A DNA stretch of 64,000 nt from CAVSRC01 sp963785065 (GCA_963785065.1 CAWATX010000004.1:434001-498000); one strand, 5' to 3'. Shown: positions 44,668-54,432, counted from the stretch's first letter. A program made the numbers and translations. The notes: generated by a model not told the origin, from the letters alone.

Positions 44668-44754
44668 CGTCATGGCCGCGCCTGTCCCGGCCATCCACGT
44701 CTTTCGTTTGGCGTTTGAGCCTTCGTGGATCACCGGGACAAGCCCGGTGATGAC
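44668..44754. repeat. bipartite REP/MITE-like element
   Basis: Two hairpins joined by a longer stem: ATGGCCG/CGGCCAT (44672-44694), ATCCACG/CGTGGAT (44693-44699 with 44724-44730) and ATCACCGGG/CCCGGTGAT (44729-44751), starting GTCATGGCC and ending GATGAC. The consensus GTCATGGCCGNGCxTGTCCCGGCCATCCACG is a widespread Hyphomicrobiales repeat. It occupies the serS-tatC gap. Confidence 0.75.
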
Positions 44755-44767
44755 AGAGCAAGCGCCC

Positions 44768-45607
44768 TCAGGCCGTGTTGCCCTCGGCTGCCTCCCGGGC
44801 AGCCTCGGTGCGGGCGCGCCGGCGTTCGACCAGCCGCACCGAGATGATCGAGCCCTCGTAGAGAAGCAGCGTCGGCAGAGCCAGGCCGAACTGCGAGATC
44901 AGGTCGGGCGGGGTGAGCACCGCGGCGGCGATGAAGGCAAGCACGACGGCGTAGCGCCGGCCGCCCTTCAGCATGTCGGAGGAGACGATGCCGATGCGCG
45001 CCAGCAAAGTGAGGATGACCGGAAGCTGGAAGACGAGCCCGAAGGCGAGGATCAGCGTCATCACCAGGCCGAGATACTCGTTGACCTTGGGCAACAGGTC
45101 GATCGCCGCCTGGCCGTTGCCGCCCGGCTGTTCCAGCGACAGGAAGAAGCGCATGGCCAGTGGCATCATGATGCCGAAGACCACGAGCGCGCCGATGATG
45201 AACAGAACGGGCGTCGCGACCAGATAGGGCACGAAGGACTGGCGCTCGTTCTTGTAGAGGCCGGGCGCCACGAACTTGTAGATCTGGATGGCGATCACCG
45301 GGAAGGCGATGAACAGCGCCCCGAACAGCGCCACCTTCATCTGGGTGATGAAATATTCCTGCGGCGCCGTGTAGATCAGCCGCGGCACGTCGCCATGGGC
45401 GCTTGCCGCCCAGACATAGGGGATAAGCAGGATGTTGTAGATCTGCTTGGCGAAGATGAAGCAGATGACGAAGGCGACCATGACCGCGGCGATGGCGCGG
45501 ATGAGCCGCTGGCGCAGCTCGATCAGGTGCGCGAGCAGCGGCATGCGGCTCGCTTCGACCTCGTCCTCCGTCTCCGGCGGGCTTGCCGCCGCGTCCTTGT
45601 CGGTCAC
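44768..45607 (-). CDS. tatC: Sec-independent protein translocase TatC
   Basis: Receptor of the twin-arginine export system; 279 aa, six helices, with MPLLAHLIELRQRLIRAIAAVM at the N-terminus and the conserved FPVIAIQIYKFVAPGLYKNER loop (Phe-x-x-Pro.. Glu). ATG overlaps the tatB stop by 4 bp. Confidence 0.96.
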   Translation of the reverse strand: MTDKDAAASPPETEDEVEASRMPLLAHLIELRQRLIRAIAAVMVAFVICFIFAKQIYNILLIPYVWAASAHGDVPRLIYTAPQEYFITQMKVALFGALFIAFPVIAIQIYKFVAPGLYKNERQSFVPYLVATPVLFIIGALVVFGIMMPLAMRFFLSLEQPGGNGQAAIDLLPKVNEYLGLVMTLILAFGLVFQLPVILTLLARIGIVSSDMLKGGRRYAVVLAFIAAAVLTPPDLISQFGLALPTLLLYEGSIISVRLVERRRARTEAAREAAEGNTA

Positions 45608-46047
45608 GGCTTGACCTCGCCCGCTGCGGCGGCGGCCGGTTCAGGCTGCGATGGCATCGCCTCTACTGGCTCCGGTGCGGGGGCCGATGCCTCGATCGGC
45701 GGCACCTCGGGCGCCGTCACTTCGGCCGGCGGCGTTTCGCTCGGCGGTGCGGCAATCGTCGGCGTAACCGGCTCCTTCACATCGAGGCCCTTGTTGATGT
45801 CGGCCCCGGCCTTGGCCATGCCGTCCTTGAGGTCCTTGCTGATCGCCTCGACGTCCTTGCGCACGTCCTCGAGCTCAGCCTCGCGCAGCGCCTCGTTGAA
45901 CTGACCCTGGAACTCGCGCGCCATGCGCTTCATCTTGCCGGTCCACTGCCCGACCATGCGCATGACGCGGGGCAGGTCCTTCGGCCCGATGACGACCACC
46001 GCCACTACGGCGATCACCAGAAGTTCGGTCCAGCCAATATCGAACAT
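45604..46047 (-). CDS. tatB: Sec-independent protein translocase TatB
   Basis: 147-aa protein beginning MFDIGWTELLVIAVVAVVVIG (membrane helix with the conserved Glu), an amphipathic helix with GPKDLPRVMRMVGQW and a Pro/Ala-rich tail. Between tatA and tatC. Confidence 0.95.
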   Translation of the reverse strand: MFDIGWTELLVIAVVAVVVIGPKDLPRVMRMVGQWTGKMKRMAREFQGQFNEALREAELEDVRKDVEAISKDLKDGMAKAGADINKGLDVKEPVTPTIAAPPSETPPAEVTAPEVPPIEASAPAPEPVEAMPSQPEPAAAAAGEVKP

Positions 46048-46114
46048 GAGTCAGTGCTCGCGGTCGCCCGTTGTTTGAGGGCGGCAAGACGTCGGTCCGC
46101 GCGGCAGGCGCGGA

Positions 46115-46321
46115 TCAGACCTTGGTTTTCTCTTCCGGGACCGCCTTGCTCTCGATCGGCTTGGCCGGCGTCACGTCATCCTCGTCGTCGGCGAGGCCTT
46201 TCTTGAAGCTCTTCACGCCCTTGGCCACGTCGCCCATCAGGTCGGAGATCTTGCCCCGTCCGAAGAGGAGCATCACGACCACGATCACGACAAGCCAGTG
46301 CCAAATGCTGAGACCACCCAT
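46115..46321 (-). CDS. tatA: Sec-independent protein translocase TatA
   Basis: 68-aa pore-forming subunit: short helix IWHWLVVIVVVMLLFG, the FGRGKI hinge and amphipathic helix KISDLMGDVAKGVKSFKKG, then an acidic tail. First gene of tatABC. Confidence 0.95.
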   Translation of the reverse strand: MGGLSIWHWLVVIVVVMLLFGRGKISDLMGDVAKGVKSFKKGLADDEDDVTPAKPIESKAVPEEKTKV

Positions 46322-46497
46322 GGGTCACTCTCCCAATTCTACCCTTTGCTGCCGCCACGACCCGCCCGTCGGCGGCAAATGCCTGTGCCATCATGTAGGG
46401 GCATTCCACGACCTTGGCAAATACAAGGTCTCCGGCACGGTTTGTGGCCGGCGCGGAACGCCATGCGGCGGGTGTCAGCCTGGCTTCGAGCGGTCGG

Positions 46498-47208
46498 CTA
46501 TTCCTCGATCGTCTCTTCGGCGGAGACGTCGGTATCGCCATCCTCCAGCGGGTCCTCGTCCTCCGCCAGACCCTCGCCGGCATTGGGCTCGGGGATCGAG
46601 AAATTGGCGGGAATCCGGGAATCGAGCAGGCCAGCGGCCTTCAACTCCTCGGCGCCGGGCAGGTCGGCCACGCTGTCGAGGCCGAAATGGGTGAGGAACG
46701 CCTCGGTGACGCCGTAGGTCACCGGCCGGCCGGGCGAGCGGCGGCGGCCGCGCATTCTGATCCAGCCCGTCTCCATGAGCACGTCAAGCGTGCCCTTGCT
46801 GGTCGCCACACCACGGATCTCCTCGATATCGGCGCGGGTCACCGGCTGGTGGTAGGCGATGATCGCCAGCGTCTCCAGCGCCGCGCGCGACAGCTTCTTC
46901 TGCTCCACCGCTTCGCGCGACAGCAGGAAGGACAGGTCGCCGGCGGTGCGGAACATCCATTTGCCGGCTACCTGCGCCAAGTTGACGCCGCGCTCGGCAT
47001 AGATCGCCTGCAGGTCGCGCAGCAGCCCGGCAATGTCGGTGCCCTCCGGCAGCCGGCCGGCGATCTCGGCCGCCGCCAGCGGCTCGGCAGAGGCGAACAG
47101 CAGCGCCTCCACCATGCGCAGGTTCTGCCGTCTCTCCTCGGGGGCCTCGTTCATCGCGGTCGCATCGTTGTCGACGGCGATTACCACGGCGGCGCTGGAA
47201 TTAGCCAT
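46498..47208 (-). CDS. scpB: segregation and condensation protein B
   Basis: Winged-helix subunit of the SMC-ScpAB condensin. The 236-aa product has RMVEALLFASAEPL near its N-terminus and the core ALETLAIIAYHQPVTRADIEEIRG. The ATG at 47208 overlaps the scpA stop by 8 bp. Confidence 0.94.
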   Translation of the reverse strand: MANSSAAVVIAVDNDATAMNEAPEERRQNLRMVEALLFASAEPLAAAEIAGRLPEGTDIAGLLRDLQAIYAERGVNLAQVAGKWMFRTAGDLSFLLSREAVEQKKLSRAALETLAIIAYHQPVTRADIEEIRGVATSKGTLDVLMETGWIRMRGRRRSPGRPVTYGVTEAFLTHFGLDSVADLPGAEELKAAGLLDSRIPANFSIPEPNAGEGLAEDEDPLEDGDTDVSAEETIEE

Positions 47209-48040
47209 TTCCGTTCTCCGGGGTGACCAGCGCAACCGGCGGCGGCCGGTCGCGGAGGTATAGCGGCTGGAAGTGCTCTGTCTGGCGTAGCTCGATCTTG
47301 CCTTCGCGCACCAGTTCGAGGCTGGCGCCGAAGGCGCTCGCCTTGACGCTGCGGCGCAAGCCGGGCGCGCCGAGATAGGCCGAGAACAGAACGTCCATCG
47401 GCGTCCAGTCGGCGATGCGGCCGATCATGCGGGTGAGCGCATCGCGCGCATCCTGCAACGACCAGACCTCGCGCATGCGCACGCGATGGGCGTCCGAGGC
47501 GACGACGTTCTGGCGCGTGGCGGCATAGGCGGTGAGCAGGTCGTAGAGCGTCGCGGTGTATTCGCCGCGCTTGACGATCTCTATCGGCTCCGGGTGGGCG
47601 CGGGCGAAGACGTCGCGGCCGAGCCGGTCGCGGTTGGCCAGGCGGGCCGCCGCCTCGCGCATCGCCTCCAGCCGGCGCAGGCGGAACGCCAGCTCGGCAG
47701 CAAGCTCCTCGCCGGTCGGCTCCTCGCCATCGGCGACCTGCGGCAGCAGCAGGCGCGACTTGAGATAGGCGAGCCAGGCCGCCATCACCAGATAGTCGGC
47801 GGCAAGCTCCAGCCTGAGGCTGCGCGCCTTCTCGACATAGGTGAGATACTGCTCGGCCAGCGCCAGGATCGAGATGCGCGTCAGGTCGACCTTCTGGGTG
47901 CGCGCCAACGCCAGCAGGAGGTCGAGCGGCCCCTCGAAACCGTCGACGTCGATGACCAGCGCGTCGCCGTCGCCGTCTTCGGCCTCGACCGCATCATAGG
48001 CGGCCCACAACTCGTCCTGATCGCGCTCTTCGGCGTTCAT
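47201..48040 (-). CDS. scpA: segregation and condensation protein A
   Basis: Kleisin subunit of the condensin. The 279-aa protein has the N-terminal SMC-binding helix region VDGFEGPLDLLLALARTQKVDLTRI and EYLVMAAWLAYLKSRLLLP-type sequence (here DYLVMAAW). The ATG at 48040 (MNAEERDQDELW) is chosen because nagZ ends at 48049; a longer frame would overlap it. Confidence 0.94.
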   Translation of the reverse strand: MNAEERDQDELWAAYDAVEAEDGDGDALVIDVDGFEGPLDLLLALARTQKVDLTRISILALAEQYLTYVEKARSLRLELAADYLVMAAWLAYLKSRLLLPQVADGEEPTGEELAAELAFRLRRLEAMREAAARLANRDRLGRDVFARAHPEPIEIVKRGEYTATLYDLLTAYAATRQNVVASDAHRVRMREVWSLQDARDALTRMIGRIADWTPMDVLFSAYLGAPGLRRSVKASAFGASLELVREGKIELRQTEHFQPLYLRDRPPPVALVTPENGNG

Positions 48041-48048
48041 GGCCGATC

Positions 48049-49083
48049 CTAACTCACAACCGGCCAGCCGAAAGGCGCAAGCAGCGCGCAATAAGCCTCG
48101 CGCGCTGCCGCCCAATCAAACGACCCCGGCTTTCGTTTCGCCCGCAAAACCCGGGCGGCACGCTCGCCCGAAAAACCGGCCAGCACCGGCGCCGCGTCGG
48201 CAACCGCAAGCATCTCCTCGGTCCGACCGTTGCAGTGAAGCACGATATCGCAGCCGGCGGCATAGATGGCCGCCGCCCTTTGCCCGTAATCCCCAGAAAG
48301 TGCATTCATCGAGATGTCATCGCTGATCAGCAGGCCATCGAAACCGATTCGCCCCCTGATGATATCGCGGTTCACCACGGACGAGACGGTGGCCGGCCGG
48401 CCCGGGTCGACGGCGCTGTAGACGATGTGTGCAGTCATCGCCATGGGCAGGTCGGCGAGCATCGCAAACGGCGGAAAATCGCCGGTTTCGAGCACGTCCA
48501 CGGCGTCGTCCACCACCGGCAGGCCGGCGTGGCTGTCCGAGGTCGCGCGGCCCTGGCCGGGCAGATGCTTCATCACCGGCAGCACGCCGCCATCCATCAG
48601 CCCGTCGGCAAAGGCCCGCCCGAGAGCGGCGACGCTCGCCGGATCGCCGCCGAAGGAGCGGTCGCCGATCGCCTCACTGGTGCCCGGCACGGAGACGTCG
48701 AGCACCGGCGCGCAATCGACATCAATGCCGAGGTCGGTGAGATCGGCCGCGATCAGCCGGCCGTGCAACCAGGCGGCGCGGAGCCCCGCGTCCGGCACGG
48801 CGGCATGCAGCGCACCCAGAACGGCCGCCGCCGGATAGGCCGGCCAGTGCGGCGGCTTCAGCCGGCGCACGCGCCCGCCCTCCTGATCAATGAAGACCGG
48901 CGCGTCGCCGCGGTCGACCGCCTCGCGGAAGGCACTGGTGAGGGCGCGCACCTCATCGGGCGCGCGGCAGTTGCGCTGGAAGAGGATCAGCCCGAAGGGC
49001 CGTTCGCGGCGAAAGAAGGCGATCTCGTCGCGGCTCAGCACCGGGCCGGCACAGCCTGAGATGAAGGCTTTGACGTCGGCCAC
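48049..49083 (-). CDS. nagZ: beta-N-acetylhexosaminidase NagZ
   Basis: Family 3 glycosidase of peptidoglycan recycling that removes GlcNAc from muropeptides. The 344-aa protein contains IDQEGGRVRRL, the KHLPGQG catalytic loop (with the family's Asp-His pair region SDSHAGLP) and LLISDDISMNAL. No signal peptide, so cytosolic. Confidence 0.94.
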   Translation of the reverse strand: MADVKAFISGCAGPVLSRDEIAFFRRERPFGLILFQRNCRAPDEVRALTSAFREAVDRGDAPVFIDQEGGRVRRLKPPHWPAYPAAAVLGALHAAVPDAGLRAAWLHGRLIAADLTDLGIDVDCAPVLDVSVPGTSEAIGDRSFGGDPASVAALGRAFADGLMDGGVLPVMKHLPGQGRATSDSHAGLPVVDDAVDVLETGDFPPFAMLADLPMAMTAHIVYSAVDPGRPATVSSVVNRDIIRGRIGFDGLLISDDISMNALSGDYGQRAAAIYAAGCDIVLHCNGRTEEMLAVADAAPVLAGFSGERAARVLRAKRKPGSFDWAAAREAYCALLAPFGWPVVS

Positions 49084-49094
49084 GCCGGTCGCGC

Positions 49095-51254
49095 TCAGCG
49101 CGCCGCCAGGATGCAGTCGCCGCCGGCGTTCTTCAGTTGCGAACAGAGATTCTGGGCATCGGCGGAGGCGAACGGCCCGACGCGCACGCGGTAATAGGTA
49201 CCGCGGCTGCCGAGGTCGACGCGCTGGATGTCGCTGTTGTAGCCGCCGAGGATCGACGGATAGCGCGCCTGCAAATCGCGGAAAGTCGCGCGTGCGGCGT
49301 CCTCGGAACGCTGCGAGGAGACCTGCACCATGCGGCCGCCGGCAGCCAGCGCCAGGGCACCGCTCGAAGCACCCGCACCGGCCGAGGCGACCCGGTTGGT
49401 CGATGCGCCGCCACTGCCCGGCGTCAGGTCGATCGGCCCGCCATCGCCGCCGGTGGCGACCACCTTGGGCTTGGGCGTCGGCGTGGGTGTCGGCGTCGGT
49501 GCCTTGGCAACAACCGGCGCCTTGGCGGCCGGTGCCGGGGGAGACGGCGTTACCGTCGGGCTTTCGGTCGGATTGGGCGTGATCTTGAGCTCCTGACCGC
49601 TGGTTCCGCCGGCAATCGCGGCGGTGTCGTCATTGGTCGGAACCGGCGGCACGGCGGGCACCTCGGCGGTGGTCGCCGGCGCAGTCGGCGCCGCGTCGAC
49701 GGAAGCTGGCGCGTCGCCTTCGGCGGGCGCCGCCTCGCTCGACACAATGGTGCCGTCCGGCCGCACCACGACGGTGCGCACCTTGCGCGGGCCGATCGAC
49801 TGGGCGTCGCCCTCGTTCGCCGCGACGTCGGCCGCGCCGGATGCGTCGGTGCCCGGACCGCCGGGCAGGATCACCCGCGAAATGGCGTTGTCGGTCCCGG
49901 TCGAGGGAACCTCGAGCGGTGCATTGCCCTGGGTAACCAGCTTGGTGTCGCCGGCGCCGCTCGCACCGGAATCGACGCGGTCGTAGATCAGCTTGTTTTG
50001 CTCGCTGCTGTCGCTCGCCGCCGGCGGCTCGGGTGGCGCGATCTTGGTGGGACCGGCATCGGCGGAGATGATCGGCGGCGTGCCGCCGCCGCTGGTCCCC
50101 GAGCGCAGCATGACATAACCGAGCACGCCGATGAGGGCGATCGCCAGGATGCCGGCGACCACCACCAGCGAACGGGGCACGCCGCGTCGACGCAGGGGCT
50201 CCAGATCGTCTTCCGGATAGGGCGGCTCTTCGACGTCGTCACCGTAGCCCGGCACAATGTCGAAGGCGTCGAGCGGGAATTCTTCCGCCCCCTCCTGGCC
50301 GTCGTGAGCGAAGGGCAGCCCTTCGCCGAAGGGCGGTTCGGCTTCGTCGGCGGCACCAGGCTGGGCCGGCGCCGGCGCGGCCGGCTGGTTGGCGGCGCGC
50401 GGCGGCGCGAAGCGGCTGGCCGCACTTGCCTGCGCCTTCGGCGGCTCGGCGGGCTTGTCCCAGCGCGACGACTTGGCCGCCGACGGCGCCGTCTTGTCGG
50501 CAGCGGCCGGCGGCGCGGGATTGACGCGCACGTGCGGTGCTGCGGTCGGGCGCAGATTGAAGTTGGCGACCTCTTCCGCCGGCTTCGGGTCGGCCGGCGC
50601 CGGTGGTGCCGGCTGGCGCGGCGGCGCCTCGTGGATAGGCGGGTGAGCGGCGGCCGGCGGGCGCGGCGGCGTCTCATGGATAGGCGGACGCGGCGGCGCC
50701 TCATGAATGGGCGGGCGGGCGGCAGCTGAGACGCGCGGCGGCGGTGCCTGCGTCGCGGCGGGCTGCGGCGGCACATAGGGCTGCGACGAGGACGACGGCG
50801 CCGGCTGCAGCGGCGGCAGCGCCTCGGCTTGCGGCGGCCGCGCCGGCGCGACGGGCGGTTCCGGTGTCACGTGTGGCGGCGGGGCAGCGGCGGCCGCGGG
50901 CGGGGTCGCGGCAGGTGACGGCGCAGACGGCGGCTTTGGTGCGGGCCCGCCCGGCTCGATCGCCTCCTTGACGGCGGCGAAGGAGGCCTGCAGGTCGCTC
51001 AGCAACTCGGCTTCGAGATCGCCCAGAATGTCCGGCTCCGGGGCGGTGGGCCTGGCCGGCTCGGGCGCAGGCGCCGGCCGTCCGCGCGAGGGCGCAGCAG
51101 CAGGAGCGGACGCTCCGCCCGCACCGCGCCCGGATACGATCCGTGCCAGCTCGAACAGTGGATCATCACTCGCGGCAGGGCCCTGTTGGGTGTCGGGTCC
51201 CTTGCGATCAGTCGCTGGCCGCACGGTGACTTTCGGGTCGTACCGGTCCGCCAT
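49095..51254 (-). CDS. SPOR domain-containing, proline-rich membrane protein
   Basis: Large envelope protein of about 719 aa: a long Pro/Ala-rich cytoplasmic region (1-355) with a triple PPIHE[A/T]PPR repeat (50616-50714), one transmembrane helix (SLVVVAGILAIALIGVLGYV, about 362-381), a Pro/Thr-rich periplasmic linker (PTPTPTPTPK) and a C-terminal SPOR domain (about 645-719, MVQVSSQRSEDAARATFRDL to VRVGPFASADAQNLC). SPOR domains bind denuded glycan at the septum, so a role in division is likely. The ATG at 51254 is preferred since 51287 lies inside a hairpin. Confidence 0.88.
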   Translation of the reverse strand: MADRYDPKVTVRPATDRKGPDTQQGPAASDDPLFELARIVSGRGAGGASAPAAAPSRGRPAPAPEPARPTAPEPDILGDLEAELLSDLQASFAAVKEAIEPGGPAPKPPSAPSPAATPPAAAAAPPPHVTPEPPVAPARPPQAEALPPLQPAPSSSSQPYVPPQPAATQAPPPRVSAAARPPIHEAPPRPPIHETPPRPPAAAHPPIHEAPPRQPAPPAPADPKPAEEVANFNLRPTAAPHVRVNPAPPAAADKTAPSAAKSSRWDKPAEPPKAQASAASRFAPPRAANQPAAPAPAQPGAADEAEPPFGEGLPFAHDGQEGAEEFPLDAFDIVPGYGDDVEEPPYPEDDLEPLRRRGVPRSLVVVAGILAIALIGVLGYVMLRSGTSGGGTPPIISADAGPTKIAPPEPPAASDSSEQNKLIYDRVDSGASGAGDTKLVTQGNAPLEVPSTGTDNAISRVILPGGPGTDASGAADVAANEGDAQSIGPRKVRTVVVRPDGTIVSSEAAPAEGDAPASVDAAPTAPATTAEVPAVPPVPTNDDTAAIAGGTSGQELKITPNPTESPTVTPSPPAPAAKAPVVAKAPTPTPTPTPKPKVVATGGDGGPIDLTPGSGGASTNRVASAGAGASSGALALAAGGRMVQVSSQRSEDAARATFRDLQARYPSILGGYNSDIQRVDLGSRGTYYRVRVGPFASADAQNLCSQLKNAGGDCILAAR
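50616..50714 (-). repeat. in-frame triple repeat PPIHE[A/T]PPR
   Basis: Three near-identical copies of a proline-rich motif within the cytoplasmic part of the SPOR protein (the first two contiguous, the third after RPPAAAH). Repeat units are visible in the DNA as repeated ggcggcgYctcatgRatRggcgg blocks, which favour copy-number slippage. Confidence 0.7.
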
Positions 51255-51278
51255 TCCGTCCATATACCCCAAATTACT

Positions 51279-51302
51279 CGGCTCCATTTCTTGGTGGAGC
51301 CG
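51279..51302 (-). other. stem-loop between argS and the SPOR gene
   Basis: CGGCTCCA (51279-51286) pairs with TGGAGCCG (51295-51302). It lies 7 bp after the argS stop on the minus strand and is not followed by a strong T-run. Possible mRNA processing or attenuation element. Confidence 0.45.
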
Positions 51303-51309
51303 TAGGCCG

Positions 51310-53070
51310 CTAGCGCATTTCTTCCGGTGCGCTCACACCAAGCATAATCAATCCCGAGGACAACACCAGTTTTGTGGCGTGAATGAGGGCAAGCCGCGCC
51401 GCGGTGAGATCGGGTTCCGCCGGGTTGATAAACCGCAATTGCGGCGACTCCTTGCCACGATTCCAGTGGGCGTGGAACTCGGAGGCGAGGTCGTGCAGGT
51501 AGAAGGCGACCCGGTGCGGCTCATGCGCCGCCGCGGCCCCCTCGACCACCCGTGGATACTCCGCCAAACGGCGGACCAGAGCCATTTCGCCGCTGTCGGT
51601 GAGGCGCGCGAGCGGGGCTCGGGCAAGCGCCTCCCTGTCGTCCGCGGAGGCCCCCATCTCCTGCGCCGCCTGGCGGAACAGCGATGCGGTGCGGGCGTGC
51701 GCGTACTGCACGTAGAACACCGGATTGTCCTTCGACTGCTCGGTGACTTTTTCGAAGTCGAAGTCCAGCGGCGCATCATTCTTGCGGAAGATCATCATGA
51801 AACGAATCGGGTCGCGGCCGACCTCCTCGACCACGTCGCGCAGCGTCACGAACTCCCCTGACCGCTTCGACATCTTCACCGGCTCGCCGGCCCGGAGCAG
51901 CCGCACCAGCTGGCAGATCTTGATGTCGATGGTGCCCTCGCCCCCGGTGATCGCCCTGACCGCCGCCTGCATGCGCTTCACATAGCCGCCATGGTCGGCG
52001 CCCCACACGTCGATCATGTCGACGAAGCCGCGCCGGAACTTGTCGTAGTGATAGGCGATGTCGGAGGCAAAATAGGTGTAGCCGCCGTCGGACTTCTTCA
52101 GCGCCCGGTCGACGTCGTCGCCGAATTCGGTGGCGCGGAACAGCGTCTGCTCGCGGTCCTCCCAGTCCTCCGGCACCTGTCCCTTGGGCGGCGGCAGGCG
52201 GCCCTGGTAGATCAGCCCCTTGCCTGCCAGCCAGTCGATCGCCTCGGCCACGCGGTCGTGGGTGCCGTCATTGAGCGAGCGCTCGGAGAAGAAGACCTCG
52301 TGGCGGATGCCGAGCTCGGCAAGGTCGGCGCGAATAAGGTCCATCATCGCCGCCACGGTGATCTCGCGCACCAGCGGCAGCCAGGCACTTTCCGGCTGAG
52401 TCAGCAAAGCGTTGCCGAAGCGCCGCATCAGCACCTCGCCGACCGGTTTCAGGTAGTCGCCGGGATAGAGCCCCTCGGGGATGGCGCCGATTTCCTCGCC
52501 AAGCGCCTCGCGGTAGCGCAGATAGGCCGAGTGGGCGAGCGTATCGACCTGGGCACCGGCATCGTTGATGTAGTATTCGCGGCTCACGTCGTAGCCGGCA
52601 AAGTCCAACAAGGCGGCCAGCGCGTCGCCGAACACGGCGCCGCGGGTATGGCCGACATGCATGGGGCCGGTGGGATTGGCCGAGACGTATTCGACGTTGA
52701 CCCGCCGCCCGGCGCCCATGGTACTGCGCCCGTAGGCGGCGCCCGCCTCGACCATGGCGGCGAGCGCGCCCTGCCAATAGGCCGGCTTGAGCCTGAGATT
52801 GATGAAGCCCGGCCCGGCGATCTCGGCCGCGTCGACATCGAGATCCTCGGCCAGACGCGCGGCGATGCGGGTCGCCAGTTCGCGCGGCTTGACGCCGAGC
52901 GGCTTGGCCAGGATCATCGCGGCATTGGTCGCCAGATCCCCGTGGCTGGCATCCCGCGGCGGCTCGACCAGGACACGATCGAGGTCGAGATCGGGTGAAT
53001 TTTCCGCTTGCCTGACAATCAGCTCTGCCGCGTTCTTCACGCGTTTGGTGAAATCGTGGAAGATGTTCAT
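51310..53070 (-). CDS. argS: arginine-tRNA ligase
   Basis: Class I synthetase of 586 aa with the HIGH-like signature GPMHVGHTRGAVFGDAL, the KMSK-type KMSKRSGEFVTL and the C-terminal anticodon-binding DALR domain (VQYAHARTASLFRQ). Full length. Divergent from the FIST gene across about 210 bp. Confidence 0.97.
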   Translation of the reverse strand: MNIFHDFTKRVKNAAELIVRQAENSPDLDLDRVLVEPPRDASHGDLATNAAMILAKPLGVKPRELATRIAARLAEDLDVDAAEIAGPGFINLRLKPAYWQGALAAMVEAGAAYGRSTMGAGRRVNVEYVSANPTGPMHVGHTRGAVFGDALAALLDFAGYDVSREYYINDAGAQVDTLAHSAYLRYREALGEEIGAIPEGLYPGDYLKPVGEVLMRRFGNALLTQPESAWLPLVREITVAAMMDLIRADLAELGIRHEVFFSERSLNDGTHDRVAEAIDWLAGKGLIYQGRLPPPKGQVPEDWEDREQTLFRATEFGDDVDRALKKSDGGYTYFASDIAYHYDKFRRGFVDMIDVWGADHGGYVKRMQAAVRAITGGEGTIDIKICQLVRLLRAGEPVKMSKRSGEFVTLRDVVEEVGRDPIRFMMIFRKNDAPLDFDFEKVTEQSKDNPVFYVQYAHARTASLFRQAAQEMGASADDREALARAPLARLTDSGEMALVRRLAEYPRVVEGAAAAHEPHRVAFYLHDLASEFHAHWNRGKESPQLRFINPAEPDLTAARLALIHATKLVLSSGLIMLGVSAPEEMR

Positions 53071-53283
53071 CGGGGCGTCGGCAAGCTGGCTGCAAATGGC
53101 AGCGCGGCCTATCTCAATTCTGTGGCCGCGTCAAACAAACCGGCACCGCCGGACCAGCGAAAACGCGCAAAAGTCCGCGCTTTTCCTGATGGTGAAAGGC
53201 GAAAACTTCACGTGTCTACATAACTGAATCTTCATGACCCACCCCTATGGATCGAGCCTGCAAGATATTGCAAAGGAGGCGAC

Positions 53284-54432
53284 GTGCGCGCGAGCCTGTT
53301 ATCCTGGCAGGCGGCCGGAGGCTGGCAGAGCAAAGATCGTCTGCCGGATCAGGGACATCTCGTCTTCTATTTCGGCCCGCGTGCAGCGCTCCAATCCGGC
53401 GAACGCACCGCCGAGATCAGGGCCATGTTCCCGCGGGCCCATGTCGTCGGCTGCAGCACCGGCGGCCAGATCCTCGGCGACGAGGTGTCGGACGACGGCG
53501 TCGCGGCGGTGGTCCTGAACTTCGAGCGGACGCGGCTCAAGGCGGCCTGGCACGAGGTTGCCGGCCCAGACGATTCACGCGATTGCGGTCTGGCGCTCGG
53601 CAACGCCCTCAAGGACGACGACCTCGCCGGCGTGTTCATCCTGTCCGACGGGCTCAACGTCAACGGCAGCGCGCTGGTCTGCGGTCTCGCCGCGGCGGTC
53701 GGACCGTCGGTGCCGATCACCGGCGGCCTTGCCGGCGACGGCCCCGATTTCGCCGCCACACTGGTCGGCGTCGACGATGCGCTGCGCCCCCATTCGGTCG
53801 CCGCCGTCGGCTTCTACGGCGAGGCGATCCGCATCGGCTGCGGCTACGGCGGCGGCTGGGACGTGTTCGGTCCGCGCCGGCGCATCACGCGCTCGGCCGG
53901 CAACATCCTCTACGAGCTCGATGGCAAGCCCGCCCTCGACCTCTACGAGCGTTATCTAGGCGAAGAGGATTCGGCAGGCCTGCCAAGCACCGGGCTCCTC
54001 TTCCCATTGCGCATCTACGACTCCGAGGCGCCCGACATGGCGGTCGTGCGCACGATCCTCGGGGTCGATCGCCAGCGGCGCTCGATGACGTTTGCCGGCG
54101 ATATGCCCGAGGGCTGGGTGGCGCAGCTCATGCGCGGCAGTTTCGGTCGGCTCACCGCCGGCGCTGCCGCGGCGGCGCGCACGGCGCATCTGCCGGTCGC
54201 CGATCTCGGCGGCGACGAGCTTGCCCTCCTGGTGAGCTGCATCGGCCGCCGCCTGCTGCTCGGCCAGCAGACCCTCGACGAGGTCGAGGCGGTCGGTCAG
54301 GAACTGGGCGCCGACATCCGCCGCATCGGCTTCTATTCCTATGGCGAGATATCGCCGCACGCCGCCTCCGGCGTCTGCCAGATGCATAACCAGACCATGA
54401 CCGTCACCACCATCCGCGAGGCCATGGGGTAG
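53284..54432 (+). CDS. FIST N/C domain sensory protein
   Basis: Soluble 382-aa protein with an N-terminal FIST domain (about 25-215, VGCSTGGQILGDEVSDDGVAAVVL near its start and GLAGDG in the middle) and a FIST_C domain (about 225-365, ending FYSYGEISPHAASGVCQMHNQTM). FIST proteins bind small ligands; the NosP subfamily binds haem and nitric oxide. A strong AAAGGAGG lies 4 bp before the GTG start. It is 4 bp upstream of a PAS-GGDEF-EAL gene, so it probably modulates c-di-GMP turnover. Haem binding is not shown by the sequence. Confidence 0.9.
   Translation: MRASLLSWQAAGGWQSKDRLPDQGHLVFYFGPRAALQSGERTAEIRAMFPRAHVVGCSTGGQILGDEVSDDGVAAVVLNFERTRLKAAWHEVAGPDDSRDCGLALGNALKDDDLAGVFILSDGLNVNGSALVCGLAAAVGPSVPITGGLAGDGPDFAATLVGVDDALRPHSVAAVGFYGEAIRIGCGYGGGWDVFGPRRRITRSAGNILYELDGKPALDLYERYLGEEDSAGLPSTGLLFPLRIYDSEAPDMAVVRTILGVDRQRRSMTFAGDMPEGWVAQLMRGSFGRLTAGAAAAARTAHLPVADLGGDELALLVSCIGRRLLLGQQTLDEVEAVGQELGADIRRIGFYSYGEISPHAASGVCQMHNQTMTVTTIREAMG

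Noticed and set aside
44668..44754. Candidate small RNA between serS and tatC
   Set aside because: The sequence matches the style of a widespread bipartite palindromic repeat, so a repeat explanation is simpler.
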